A program made the position numbers and the translations under genes. From positions 310,001 through 374,000 of the forward strand of contig NZ_VLKY01000002.1 of the NCBI RefSeq assembly GCF_007830155.1: a DNA stretch of 64,000 nt, given 5' to 3'. Positions 29,153 to 37,131 of the stretch are shown one piece after another. Under the pieces are notes generated by a model. That model was not told where the DNA came from. It did not search any database and saw only the letters and a list, made by a program, of their open reading frames with translations. Each line of letters opens with the position of its first letter. The stretch's first letter is position 1. The stretch is from Pseudomonas duriflava. GTDB lineage: Bacteria; Pseudomonadota; Gammaproteobacteria; Pseudomonadales; Pseudomonadaceae.

Positions 29153-29887
29153 ATGACGACCCCCTCCCCCTTGAACAGCCCTGACGGGCATATTCCGCTG
29201 CTGCTGATCCCGGGCCTGCTGTGCGACGCTGCCTTGTGGAAAGCCCAGGCGGAAGCACTGGCGGACATCGCCTCGGTTCAGATCGCTGACATTACGCAGG
29301 ATGACTCCATCAGGGCAATGGCACGGCGGCTTCTGGCTGAAGCCCCTCCCCGCTTTGCCTTGGCTGGCCTTTCCATGGGCGGTTATGTCTCGTTCGAAAT
29401 CATGCGGCAAGCCCCGGAGCGGGTCCTACGCCTGGCCCTGGTCGATACCATGGCAAGCCTGGACACACCCGAACGCAGGCAACAACGGATTGGCCTGCGG
29501 GCGCTGGCGGAGCGAGGCCGTTTCCTGGGTATTAGCCCACAACTGTTGCCAAACCTGATTCATGCGAGCCGGATCGGAACGCCTGCGGCCAATGAAGTAC
29601 TCGCCATGGGCAAGCGGGTCGGCCGCGAAGCGTTTTTGCGCCAGCAACAGGCCATCATCAATCGTACTGATTCGCGCCCAACCCTGGCGGATATCCACGT
29701 ACCCACCCTGATTGTTGTAGGCGCTGACGATAAGCTCACGCCGGTTGCCGAGGCGCAGGCCATGCACCGGGGCATTGCTGGTTCACGGCTGGAAATCCTG
29801 CCTACGTGCGGTCATCTGCCCCCGCTGGAGTTGCCGGAGCGCATGACCGCCCTGCTTAGGGACTGGTTTACCGGCACGCACGATTGA
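29153..29887 (+). CDS. alpha/beta-fold hydrolase
   Basis: A 244-residue alpha/beta hydrolase starting MTTPSPLNSPDGHIPLLLIP. The nucleophile elbow is 'LAGLSMGGYVSFEIM' (catalytic Ser), the acid lies in 'LIVVGADDKLTPVAEA', and the histidine in 'LPTCGHLPPLELPERM'. The oxyanion region 'LLIPGLLCDAALW' is typical of small carboxylesterase-like enzymes. No specific substrate can be read. It is convergent with the outer-membrane gene, their stops being adjacent. Confidence 0.88.
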   Translation: MTTPSPLNSPDGHIPLLLIPGLLCDAALWKAQAEALADIASVQIADITQDDSIRAMARRLLAEAPPRFALAGLSMGGYVSFEIMRQAPERVLRLALVDTMASLDTPERRQQRIGLRALAERGRFLGISPQLLPNLIHASRIGTPAANEVLAMGKRVGREAFLRQQQAIINRTDSRPTLADIHVPTLIVVGADDKLTPVAEAQAMHRGIAGSRLEILPTCGHLPPLELPERMTALLRDWFTGTHD

Positions 29888-31075
29888 TCAATAGCGATAA
29901 CTAATGCCCAGATTGAGATAGTCCGCGCGGGCGCTGGTACTGACTCCGGCACTCGCCCCTTTGCCATGCACAGTGCCACGCGGGACAAGCGTATAGCTGC
30001 CGGTCAGCTCGAATCCATTATTGAAACGGTAGGTCGCACCCAGGCTGTAATGGTCATATTCCATTAACGGCGCCAGGGTTGCATAACTGGATTCGCTATC
30101 TGGGATGAGCGTGCTGGCAAAAGAAACCCCGCCTCGCACGGTCCAACGCTCGCTCCAGTCATAGGCCACGCCAGCGCGAAAGACATGCTGATCGCGCCAG
30201 CCAAAACCGGGCGCGCGACTGCTGCCGGGCGCTCCCCCTTCGGTAAGGCGATTACCGTAAGCCCTCTCGCTTGACCAGTCGATCCACAGGTAATCCGCCG
30301 CCAGGGTCAGCTGCGGAACGGGCTTATAGCTAAGGCCGATCCCGGCCTGTTGAGGTGCGTTGATACGCCCTTCAGGCAGTATCTGGGCGTAGTCGTCCAT
30401 TTTTTCAAAGCGGATGGGACTCGCGTAGGTCAGGCCAAGGCGAACGCCCTTCGCCACTTCACCGATATAACCAAGGGCAAAACCCGCCCCATAGGCGTAA
30501 TCGGCGCCGTGATAGGGATAACCGAAGCCTTCAAGCCCGGCAATATCCAGCCGCTCGATCGCCAGCCGCGGCGAAATGCCTAAGTAATGGCCGGGTCTGA
30601 ACTGATAGGTCAAGGTAGGCGCCACGATGAGCTGAACGAAATCGGAGCGAAGATTTTTAGTGCCGAAAACAGGCTCGCCATAGTCCAGCCCGACCCCATT
30701 GCCAAAAACTGAGACACCCCAACTGAAGTCATCGTTGATGACCCGACTAAAGCCGCCGGTGGGTACCAGGATCACGGCGGTATCGGAATAATGCCTGGAG
30801 CCAACGGTCGTATCGACAGGGCCGCGCAGAACCGTCAGGTCAAAATCGACACGGTTGCCGACAAGCGCCATACCGGCAGGGTTGTTAGCCGAGGCGACGG
30901 CATCCTGCGGCAAGGCAATCGAAACACCACCCATACCTTGAGCTTGTGCCCCGTAGCCCGGCAGTTGCACACCGTTGTTGGCTAAAGTCTGGCCCGCACC
31001 CAGCATGGCAGCGCTTATGCCCAGAACATGCCAGATAGAAAAGGAAGAGCGTTCAGGAGAAAAAAGATGGCGCAT
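29888..31075 (-). CDS. FadL/OmpP1-family outer membrane transporter
   Basis: A 395-residue protein with a signal peptide (hydrophobic ~14-32, ending 'GAGQTLA'), mature N-terminus 'NNGVQLPGYGAQAQGMGGVSIALPQDAVASANNPAGMAL', which is the FadL-family plug start with its NPA motif, and alternating beta strands to a C-terminal Tyr (ISYRY) suitable for BAM insertion. FadL proteins pass hydrophobic compounds such as long-chain fatty acids across the outer membrane. Substrate not determined. Its neighbour is a serine hydrolase, which might process an imported ester, but that is speculation. Confidence 0.9.
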   Translation of the reverse strand: MRHLFSPERSSFSIWHVLGISAAMLGAGQTLANNGVQLPGYGAQAQGMGGVSIALPQDAVASANNPAGMALVGNRVDFDLTVLRGPVDTTVGSRHYSDTAVILVPTGGFSRVINDDFSWGVSVFGNGVGLDYGEPVFGTKNLRSDFVQLIVAPTLTYQFRPGHYLGISPRLAIERLDIAGLEGFGYPYHGADYAYGAGFALGYIGEVAKGVRLGLTYASPIRFEKMDDYAQILPEGRINAPQQAGIGLSYKPVPQLTLAADYLWIDWSSERAYGNRLTEGGAPGSSRAPGFGWRDQHVFRAGVAYDWSERWTVRGGVSFASTLIPDSESSYATLAPLMEYDHYSLGATYRFNNGFELTGSYTLVPRGTVHGKGASAGVSTSARADYLNLGISYRY

Positions 31076-31244
31076 GGAGCCCTCGTATTGTGCACTTCGC
31101 TGCTCATATGAAGGACCGACACGGCCTTTGTCAGCATCGCGATCAAACGACTCTCAGATACTTTGCAGCCGTAGACGTTCAGCCAAGCGCTGAAACTTCC
31201 AGCACGGCTCCTCTTCGAACATTTAGTTCACCTGGAGAATTGTG

Positions 31245-31826
31245 ATGCCTACGAAACGCTCGACCTACGCTGCCGTACGCTTTGCCCTAAGTCTGGCTCC
31301 AGCCGTTTCCGCCTGGCCCGTATCCGCAAAACCCGACCGGCTATTTTTTACAGACGATGGCCGTATTCCCAACAGCCCTCTTCCCGTGCTCGTCTACCGA
31401 AACGTACCGCTCGATGGTAAGGACAAGGCTGCAGCCTTTGAAAGCCTGTTTGCAGCACACGACTGGCCTCCCCAATGGCGCGACGGCGTATTTGACTATC
31501 ACCATTACCACTCCACAGCGCATGAAGCGCTGGGCGTAGCGTCGGGGCATGCTCGACTGATACTGGGCGGTGAAGCCGGTCAGGAAATAGCTGTCGAGGC
31601 GGGCGATGTGCTGATCCTGCCTGCCGGGACAGGCCACTGCCAGATCGAACAAAGCGAGAACTTCCTGGTAGTAGGCGCTTATCCGCTTGGCCAGGAAGAT
31701 TATGATACCCAGCGCGCGCGCCCCGAGACGCATGATGCCTCGGTCGAGCGCATCCGGCGGGTGGCGCTGCCTGCGGCCGACCCTGTTACCGGGTGGTCGG
31801 GAGTTCTGCTTCAGGCGTGGCGCTAG
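31245..31826 (+). CDS. cupin-domain protein (YjlB-like)
   Basis: A 193-residue protein whose cupin barrel spans ~30-150: 'GVFDYHHYHSTAHEALGVASG' with metal-type His pairs, then 'IAVEAGDVLILPAGTGHCQIE'. This is like the B. subtilis YjlB group. The first ~28 residues (MPTKRSTYAAVRFALSLAPA) are unlike usual family members and resemble a weak signal peptide; homologues I know start at the 'PDRLFFTDDGRIPNSPLPVL' part. GGAG sits 7 bases before ATG 31245, supporting the longer start. Function unknown. Confidence 0.8.
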   Translation: MPTKRSTYAAVRFALSLAPAVSAWPVSAKPDRLFFTDDGRIPNSPLPVLVYRNVPLDGKDKAAAFESLFAAHDWPPQWRDGVFDYHHYHSTAHEALGVASGHARLILGGEAGQEIAVEAGDVLILPAGTGHCQIEQSENFLVVGAYPLGQEDYDTQRARPETHDASVERIRRVALPAADPVTGWSGVLLQAWR

Positions 31827-31834
31827 GCATAAGG

Positions 31835-32425
31835 TCAGTCGAACACTTCGATAGTCATGTAGCGAAAACGTATTTCATCACCATGGTGTTGCAGGACCAG
31901 ATGCCCCTGAGGAGCAAGACCAAAGTCTGGATTTTCCTTGAACTTGCTCTGGCTGATCGCTTGGCGCAGAGCGGTATTCTTGAGGTCATACGCCAGAACA
32001 CAGCGATCGTTCAACCAGTGTTCGACAGCTGTACCCTGAACAACTAGGCGCCCGGACATAAAACGCTCTGGCTCGATGGGCGTTGCAGCAGTAGGTGCCT
32101 GTAGCGCATACAACGCACCATGGGTTGTAAGGGGATTTTCACCATCCGGGTGCCTAGCATTATCCAGCAGCTGCAACTCCGGGCCGCTCTGCCACGATTC
32201 CGGCCACTCCTCGCTCACCTGAAACAGCACACCGCCATTACCGCCAGCCGCCAGGCTGAATTCAAAGCGGAAGACAAAATTGCGGTAGGCCTCCCGTGAG
32301 ATGAGGTCTACGCGAGGGGCCTGGGGGTTGGTGCACAACATGTCACCCATCCTGTTCCAACTATCGGCAGGAAAGGTTTCACCACGGTAGGCACGCCATT
32401 GATCGGCATCGAGTGGATACAGCAT
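31835..32425 (-). CDS. DUF1080 / 3-keto-disaccharide hydrolase-type protein
   Basis: A 196-residue concanavalin-like fold protein starting MLYPLDADQWRAYRGETFPA. 'FVFRFEFSLAAGGNGGVLFQVS', 'GPELQLLDNARHPDG', and 'GHLVLQHHGDEIRFRYMTIE' are diagnostic of DUF1080 (3-keto-disaccharide hydrolase) proteins. These have a lamin-G/concanavalin fold; a few cleave 3-ketoglycosides. No signal peptide is visible, unlike many relatives. ATG 32425 has AAGGAGAGG just upstream. Convergent with the cupin gene. Confidence 0.88.
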   Translation of the reverse strand: MLYPLDADQWRAYRGETFPADSWNRMGDMLCTNPQAPRVDLISREAYRNFVFRFEFSLAAGGNGGVLFQVSEEWPESWQSGPELQLLDNARHPDGENPLTTHGALYALQAPTAATPIEPERFMSGRLVVQGTAVEHWLNDRCVLAYDLKNTALRQAISQSKFKENPDFGLAPQGHLVLQHHGDEIRFRYMTIEVFD

Positions 32426-33084
32426 GGCCCTCTCCTTTCTAGAACAGACAGGCTTATTTTGACCGCCCTTCCCCGCTTCCGCTCCAAACCGCTGATCATC
32501 GCAGTTCACAACCGTTTATACCGCCTGTATGACTCAGGTAGTTGCTTGTTGGCTTCTCCAGCATATAGCGCAGAAGTACAGGCCAGGATTTAGTGATGAC
32601 ATAATGCCTCTACAGGTAAAGGCAGGTTAGGCAGAAATGAGCGAACTCTTAATCGAGGCACCTTTACAAAATACTGCTCTATACAGATTTAATATATTCA
32701 CAGCCTCTCTCGCCTAGTCTCTCTTAATTAAAATAGCTGTGCATAACTATTAAATCTCAGTTTCATATTTTGCTCCTTGTGTATAACTATACAAACGGCT
32801 ATTGGCTGCTTTCTCAAAAGTTATACAAGGACACTCTCTTGTGGATAAATCCCTGGAAGCAGCTTTTCTAGAGGAATACTCTGCTGCTGTGGATATCATT
32901 GAGAGAACATAAACACTTTATACGTTATCCACATTACCTCTGCTTTTCTGTTTATCCACAAGAGTAATCTGCGCTAGGTTCCTGCCACCTTGTGGTTATC
33001 TCTATTGATTCAATTGAAGCTGCGATAGCGCTTCGCAAAAGGGTCTTTGTATATATAGAGATTTCTTACAAGGCGAATAAAGCT
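32426..33084. other. 659-base AT-rich gene-free region
   Basis: No coding frame is convincing here. The stretch is clearly more AT-rich than its surroundings (for example TTTAATATATTCACA near 32688-32702 and TTAATTAAAAT near 32724-32734) and contains the DnaA-box cluster listed separately. It lies upstream of the DUF1080 gene and downstream of the YqaA-like gene, both on the minus strand. Confidence 0.85.
32738..32960. promoter_or_regulatory. cluster of five exact DnaA boxes
   Basis: Five 9-mers fit TTATNCACA exactly: 32738-32746 (minus), 32778-32786 (minus), 32840-32848 (minus), 32925-32933 (plus) and 32952-32960 (plus). Three of them are the high-affinity TTATCCACA. A one-mismatch copy lies at 32888-32896 (minus) and a weaker one at 32991-32999. 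Chance would give far fewer than one in such a stretch. The first three face left and the last two face right. Flanking sequence is AT-rich. No dnaA, rpmH or gidA is nearby, so this is not the usual chromosomal origin; a DnaA titration, regulatory or secondary origin site is possible. Confidence 0.85.
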
Positions 33085-33528
33085 TTAGGCCCAGTTAAGT
33101 GTTACGGCAGTAACCACCAGATAACGGCCTGCTTTGGCTAACCCTACCAGTAGAAGAAAGACCGGCAGTGGCTCACGCATGATACCGGCGATCATTGTTA
33201 GCGGATCGCCAATGATAGGCACCCAGCTCAACAACAATGACCAACGCCCATAACGCTGGTAACCACGCTGTGCCCGCTCCAGTTGACGGGCCGAAACGGG
33301 AAACCAGCGCCGCGTACGATAGTGCTCAATTGAGCGGCCTAACCCCCAATTCACCATCGAGCCCAGCGTATTACCAGTAATAGCCGCAATCAGCAGCCCG
33401 CCTGTTGAATAGCTGCCATTAAGCAGCAACACAGCCAAGGCGGCTTCTGATTGGGCAGGCAATAATGTGGCAGCCAGGAGTGAGACTAAAAACAGGCCCC
33501 CATAAGCTGCAAACGCTTCCACCCGCAT
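33085..33528 (-). CDS. YqaA-like small membrane protein (DedA-related)
   Basis: A 147-residue protein with four to five membrane segments. 'LLAATLLPAQSEAALAVLLL' and 'ITGNTLGSMVNWGLGR' with 'YGRWSLLLSWVPIIGDPLTMIAGIMR' match E. coli YqaA, a short relative of the DedA/VTT membrane proteins thought to move lipids across the bilayer. The P-x-x-G-D/'MIAGIMR' core is intact. No operon partner. Its message would read into the DnaA-box region downstream. Confidence 0.85.
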   Translation of the reverse strand: MRVEAFAAYGGLFLVSLLAATLLPAQSEAALAVLLLNGSYSTGGLLIAAITGNTLGSMVNWGLGRSIEHYRTRRWFPVSARQLERAQRGYQRYGRWSLLLSWVPIIGDPLTMIAGIMREPLPVFLLLVGLAKAGRYLVVTAVTLNWA

Positions 33529-33808
33529 GCCTCCTTAAAGAGCTTTAGCCATGGAAATAGGGCAAAGAGCGAAAAAATTGAGTTGTTTATTAGAGCGCTT
33601 TTCTTTCAAGAAACCAAAACGCCTGAGGGAAGCTAAGCCTTTATTACTTCAACTTGTAGAAGTCAAAAATGTCGCAAAATGCTGTCGCGTTATGAACATA
33701 TAAATCAAGCAGGGTCCAAGCAAGGTCTATGCTCTGAGGGCAAAGTGCGAAGTAGCCTATGGCATGTACTAGCGGCTTAGGAAATAAAACATCTAGGGAC
33801 TCCGGTTT

Positions 33809-34876
33809 ATGAATACGCATCACCGTACTACCCACATCAATAATTTCGACTTTTTACGGCTGCTCGCTGCTTCGTTCGTGATCTTTGGTCATATGTATTG
33901 GCTGACGGGACGAGTAGCCGATGAGCCTTTTCTGCAACTAACCGGCCATTCGGACCTGGCTGATATTGGCGTGGATATCTTTTTCACGATCAGCGGCTTT
34001 CTTATTGCAGGCTCCTATCTTAGGACAAGCAGCCGGGCTCATTTCGTGATCAAGCGTGCCTTGCGTATCCTGCCGGGCCTGCTAGTGGCCACGCTATTCA
34101 CTGTTTTCGTTGTCGGCGCGTTGGCAACCACGCTGCCTCTTACGGTCTATCTTTCCGATGAGCTGACCGCCACGTATCTTTTGAATGCGTTGCTATTAAC
34201 ACGCTACCTCTTACCCGGGGTATTCGCCGATAACCCCTATTCCCATATTGTCAACGGCTCACTATGGACATTGCCCTTCGAAGCACTGATGTATAGCAGC
34301 ATTATGATTCTGGGCATGATCAAGCTATTAAAAAAGTATGCCGTAGTAGGAGTCTTCCTTCTGCTAGCCATAGGGCATTTCCTGGTGATCCCATCCCTGG
34401 AAACTGAAAGCCATACCTTGACCAAGCTGTTCCGCCTAGGACTCGACTTTTTCTCTGGCTCAGTTTTGTACCTTTATAAGGACAAAATCATCTGGAGTTG
34501 GCGAATTGCGCTGGGCTTAGGCCTGATCTCCCTAGCTACTCTGGGCCATGACGCTTGGTTCATTATCCACGCTTTGTCTATACCTTATATCGCCCTTTGC
34601 TTCGCCCAAGCGAAAACGCCTTACCTGTGTAATGCAGGCAGATACGGTGATTTTTCCTACGGGCTTTATATTTTCGGTTTTCCAATTCAGCAGTTGCTGG
34701 TGATGTGGTTGGGCGCACATACAAACATGGCGGTATTAATAGGACTCAGCTTTGCCCTTACTTTAGGTTTGGCCGCTTTATCTTGGCATTTTGTCGAAGC
34801 GCCAGCCATGAGACTCAAGACACGCTGGGCTGCGCCTGGGCTACCCGTCTCAGCTGGAACACGGAAAGTATCTTAA
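33809..34876 (+). CDS. acyltransferase family 3 (OafA/YrhL-type) membrane protein
   Basis: A 355-residue protein with about ten membrane helices. 'NNFDFLRLLAASFVIFGHMY' with its catalytic His, 'ADIGVDIFFTISGFLIAGSY' and 'FVIKRALRILPGLLVATLF' are the family signature. Members transfer acyl groups to surface sugars such as O-antigen or exopolysaccharide. No glycosyltransferase or polysaccharide cluster is adjacent. The gene looks richer in AT and in codons such as TTA and ATA than flanking core genes, suggesting acquisition; this is by eye. Confidence 0.88.
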   Translation: MNTHHRTTHINNFDFLRLLAASFVIFGHMYWLTGRVADEPFLQLTGHSDLADIGVDIFFTISGFLIAGSYLRTSSRAHFVIKRALRILPGLLVATLFTVFVVGALATTLPLTVYLSDELTATYLLNALLLTRYLLPGVFADNPYSHIVNGSLWTLPFEALMYSSIMILGMIKLLKKYAVVGVFLLLAIGHFLVIPSLETESHTLTKLFRLGLDFFSGSVLYLYKDKIIWSWRIALGLGLISLATLGHDAWFIIHALSIPYIALCFAQAKTPYLCNAGRYGDFSYGLYIFGFPIQQLLVMWLGAHTNMAVLIGLSFALTLGLAALSWHFVEAPAMRLKTRWAAPGLPVSAGTRKVS

Positions 34877-35050
34877 CGTCCTCTGAAGTCAGCGTTTTTA
34901 CTGGCGTTCTTTCTCAGGTATCAAAACATAGCTAAATAATAGCTATTACCAACCTTAGAAGCCGGTTTTTAACCAGAGGAAGACCTTATAGACGCCTCTA
35001 CAAAAGGGCAGAGGGGAGAGGAAGGAGCAAGAGACCCGTCTGGATAAGTC

Positions 35051-35077
35051 AGGGGCAAAGCCAAGCGCCTTGCCCCT
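35051..35077 (-). terminator. terminator-like hairpin after the first KGG gene
   Basis: AGGGGCAA (35051-35058) pairs with TTGCCCCT (35070-35077). It lies 14 bases past the stop at 35091 but has no clear U-run. Confidence 0.5.
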
Positions 35078-35090
35078 ACAACATGACTAG

Positions 35091-35258
35091 TTAGCTGCGG
35101 CCGCCACCGTGGCTGTTCTGGCCACCTTTACGGCCGGCTTCAGACGCTTTTTCACGGTCATTAGCAAAGTTACCACCACTATTGTGGCCACCTTTCTTGC
35201 CTGCTTCGGACGCTTTCTCACGATCGTTCGCAAAATTGCCTGGGTTGTTATTAGCCAT
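35091..35258 (-). CDS. KGG-repeat stress-induced protein (YciG-like), copy 1
   Basis: A 55-residue hydrophilic protein: MANNNPGNFANDREKASEAG, then KKGG, and a second near-identical unit 'GNFANDREKASEAGRKGG', ending 'QNSHGGGRS'. The two ~22-residue units are the stress-induced KGG motif seen in E. coli YciG and fungal con-10 proteins, associated with stationary phase, motility or desiccation. AGGAG lies 7 bases before the ATG. First of three tandem paralogues on the minus strand at 35.09-35.79 kb. Molecular function unknown. Confidence 0.93.
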   Translation of the reverse strand: MANNNPGNFANDREKASEAGKKGGHNSGGNFANDREKASEAGRKGGQNSHGGGRS

Positions 35259-35361
35259 GGTCGTTCTCCTATGTTGGATAAGGACTGGACTGAGGTACAA
35301 CATTCAGCTCAGCGAATAGGCAAACCAACAGGCCCGCCTTGGTTAACTATCGAAAGACTAA

Positions 35362-35535
35362 TCAGCTGCTACGGCCACCGCCGTGGCTATGCTCGCCACC
35401 TTTCTTACCGGCTTCGGATGCTTTTTCACGATCATTGGCAAAGTTGCCGCCGCTGTTCTGGCCGCCTTTCTTGCCCGCTTCAGAGGCCTTTTCACGATCG
35501 TTAGCAAAGTTGCCTGGGTTGTTATTCTGAGTCAT
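35362..35535 (-). CDS. KGG-repeat stress-induced protein (YciG-like), copy 2
   Basis: A 57-residue protein, MTQNNNPGNFANDREKASEA then two KGG units separated by 'QNSG' and a C-terminal 'EHSHGGGRSS'. It differs from copy 3 by only two residues (N5/S5 and S56/N56) and more from copy 1. GAGGAG precedes the ATG. The start, leader and spacing match its neighbours, indicating recent tandem duplication of the whole unit. Too short for many gene finders. Confidence 0.93.
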   Translation of the reverse strand: MTQNNNPGNFANDREKASEAGKKGGQNSGGNFANDREKASEAGKKGGEHSHGGGRSS

Positions 35536-35620
35536 GTCTTACTCCTCATTGGATTGAGACTTACTGTTATAACGTTCAGTTGAGAAAGGGTTAAAACAAC
35601 TGATTTACCCTTGTTGCCTA

Positions 35621-35794
35621 TTAGCTGTTACGACCGCCGCCGTGGCTGTGCTCGCCACCTTTCTTACCGGCTTCGGATGCTTTTTCACGATCATTGGCAA
35701 AGTTGCCGCCGCTGTTCTGGCCACCTTTCTTGCCTGCTTCGGACGCTTTCTCACGATCGTTCGCAAAATTGCCTGGGTTACTATTCTGAGTCAT
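35621..35794 (-). CDS. KGG-repeat stress-induced protein (YciG-like), copy 3
   Basis: A 57-residue protein, MTQNSNPGNFANDREKASEA, followed by the second KGG unit and 'EHSHGGGRNS'. AGGAG lies 6 bases before the ATG at 35794. The upstream leader 'TTCTCCTA..TGGATAAGGACT' (plus-strand reading) closely resembles that of copy 1, so promoter sequence seems to have been copied too. Likely induced in stationary phase as in relatives; the sequence alone does not show which sigma factor. Confidence 0.93.
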   Translation of the reverse strand: MTQNSNPGNFANDREKASEAGKKGGQNSGGNFANDREKASEAGKKGGEHSHGGGRNS

Positions 35795-36358
35795 GTCGTT
35801 CTCCTAATGGATAAGGACTTACTTGCGTTTTTTGGCTGTACAGCTTTCATCAGCCTTCATAGTTTCAGAGAGGCTTCCCAGTCGTGAGTTCCAGTTTTAG
35901 AGTCGCCCCGCTAAGGTGCAGACGAATGGTAGCAACGGAATTTTCGCAGCCCTATCATGAAGCGAAGCGGCTGATTTATAAGCGTTTTTATCGAGCACTC
36001 TTGATGCACCGAAGCTGATCACTTGCTTTCAAACGGCATCAGTACTGCTTTTTAACGAAGCGGATTGAATCAATCTCAAACAGTTTTTTGCTCCATATTT
36101 ATGTGTACTTTTGCACATAAGAAAGAGGCCTGATTCAGGTGCGGCAGAAACCAGCTCTAAAGACGGTTAATCAATGGATTTAGTGTCTCTTGGGGTTGAT
36201 CCTATTGGATAGGATCAACAGGAGCGCTTGATCAGGCAGTACCCACCTGTACGAAATCAACTCTGTTGAAACGGAATGAAACATTTTCCAAAGCGTCTTA
36301 TGAAAGAGCTGGCATGGGCCAGTTACGAATGGATTCACCTCTTCAGAGCCAAGACCTC
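35795..36358. other. 564-base gene-free region
   Basis: Between the KGG genes and the histidine phosphatase start. It should hold the promoter of KGG copy 3 and of the phosphatase. The only striking element is the 11-bp palindrome at 36195-36219. No terminator or small gene is evident. Confidence 0.6.
36195..36219. promoter_or_regulatory. perfect 11-bp inverted repeat, possible operator
   Basis: GTTGATCCTAT (36195-36205), spacer TGG, ATAGGATCAAC (36209-36219). No U-run follows, so it is unlikely to be a terminator. It lies about 140 bases before the phosphatase start, a position suited to an operator. Confidence 0.5.
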
Positions 36359-36922
36359 ATGCAAATCATTTTGGTACGCCATGGCAAACCCGATCACGAT
36401 GGCGCTTTATGGTGTACACCACGGGAAATGATGAGATGGGTTGAGGGCTATCAGACTGCTGACGTTATTTGTAAGAAGCTACCGACCGATTTGGTGCAGT
36501 TAGCCAGTACAGCCGGGGTGCTGGCCTGTAGTTCACTGTCACGCTGTATACAGTCACTTACTCATCTGGCAGGCGATCGGCCCTATGAATGCGACTCGGT
36601 ATTTGCCGAAGCGCACCTGCCAGGCTTTGCTCTCGATTGGCCGCGCCTGCCCGTCAGGATCTGGCGGCTGTGCTTGCGTACAGCCTGGTTTCTTGGCCTT
36701 TCCGTCCATACCGAATCCGTAGCCGTCTCGAACAGGCGGGCCAAACAAGCAGCAGACCGGCTAATCGCTCTGGCCGCTACACATGGCTCGGTGCTGTTGA
36801 TGGGACACGGGATTATGAACGTGCTGATCGCCCGTCACTTGAGAGCCGCCGGATGGGTAGGGCCGCGCCACTTGATTCTCAAGGATTTCTGGTATCCCTC
36901 GGTCTATACCAAGAGCGCATGA
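36359..36922 (+). CDS. histidine phosphatase family protein
   Basis: About 187 residues from ATG 36359 (MQIILVRHGKPDHDGALWCT). 'LVRHGKP' carries the catalytic phosphohistidine, 'ACSSLSRCIQSLTHLAGDRP' the second arginine region, and 'SVLLMGHGIMNVLIARHL' the C-terminal His. The frame is open from TTG 36266, and ATGs at 36314 and 36329 are alternatives; none has a strong ribosome binding site. I chose the one giving the normal family N-terminus. Substrate is unknown; members range from phosphoglycerate mutase to alpha-ribazole phosphatase. Confidence 0.82.
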   Translation: MQIILVRHGKPDHDGALWCTPREMMRWVEGYQTADVICKKLPTDLVQLASTAGVLACSSLSRCIQSLTHLAGDRPYECDSVFAEAHLPGFALDWPRLPVRIWRLCLRTAWFLGLSVHTESVAVSNRRAKQAADRLIALAATHGSVLLMGHGIMNVLIARHLRAAGWVGPRHLILKDFWYPSVYTKSA

Positions 36923-37131
36923 GCAAGGCCGCGGCTAGCTGGAATAGTGCGCTGTAGAGCGGCTTAAGGGGAAGCCGAATAGTGTGTCGATATGCTAAGT
37001 CGATAACGCTTTTTATCGAAACGGGCAGGGTGGTTTGACGTATCGTGCCGAGCCAGTCAGACGGGCATGTAACCCTGGTGTCGACATGCAACGTATGACC
37101 ATCCCCATTCAGTAGAGCCATCCTGCCTATC

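Noticed and set aside
32426-33084. Main chromosomal origin oriC
   Set aside because: DnaA boxes are present but none of the origin-linked genes (dnaA, dnaN, rpmH, gidA) is near, so the normal origin is elsewhere.
33644-33835. 63-codon minus-strand frame before the acyltransferase
   Set aside because: Overlaps the acyltransferase start, lacks a ribosome binding site and resembles nothing known.
35091-35794. The KGG region as a simple tandem DNA repeat
   Set aside because: Each unit has a start, a ribosome binding site, a stop and conserved protein sequence with synonymous changes, so they are genes.
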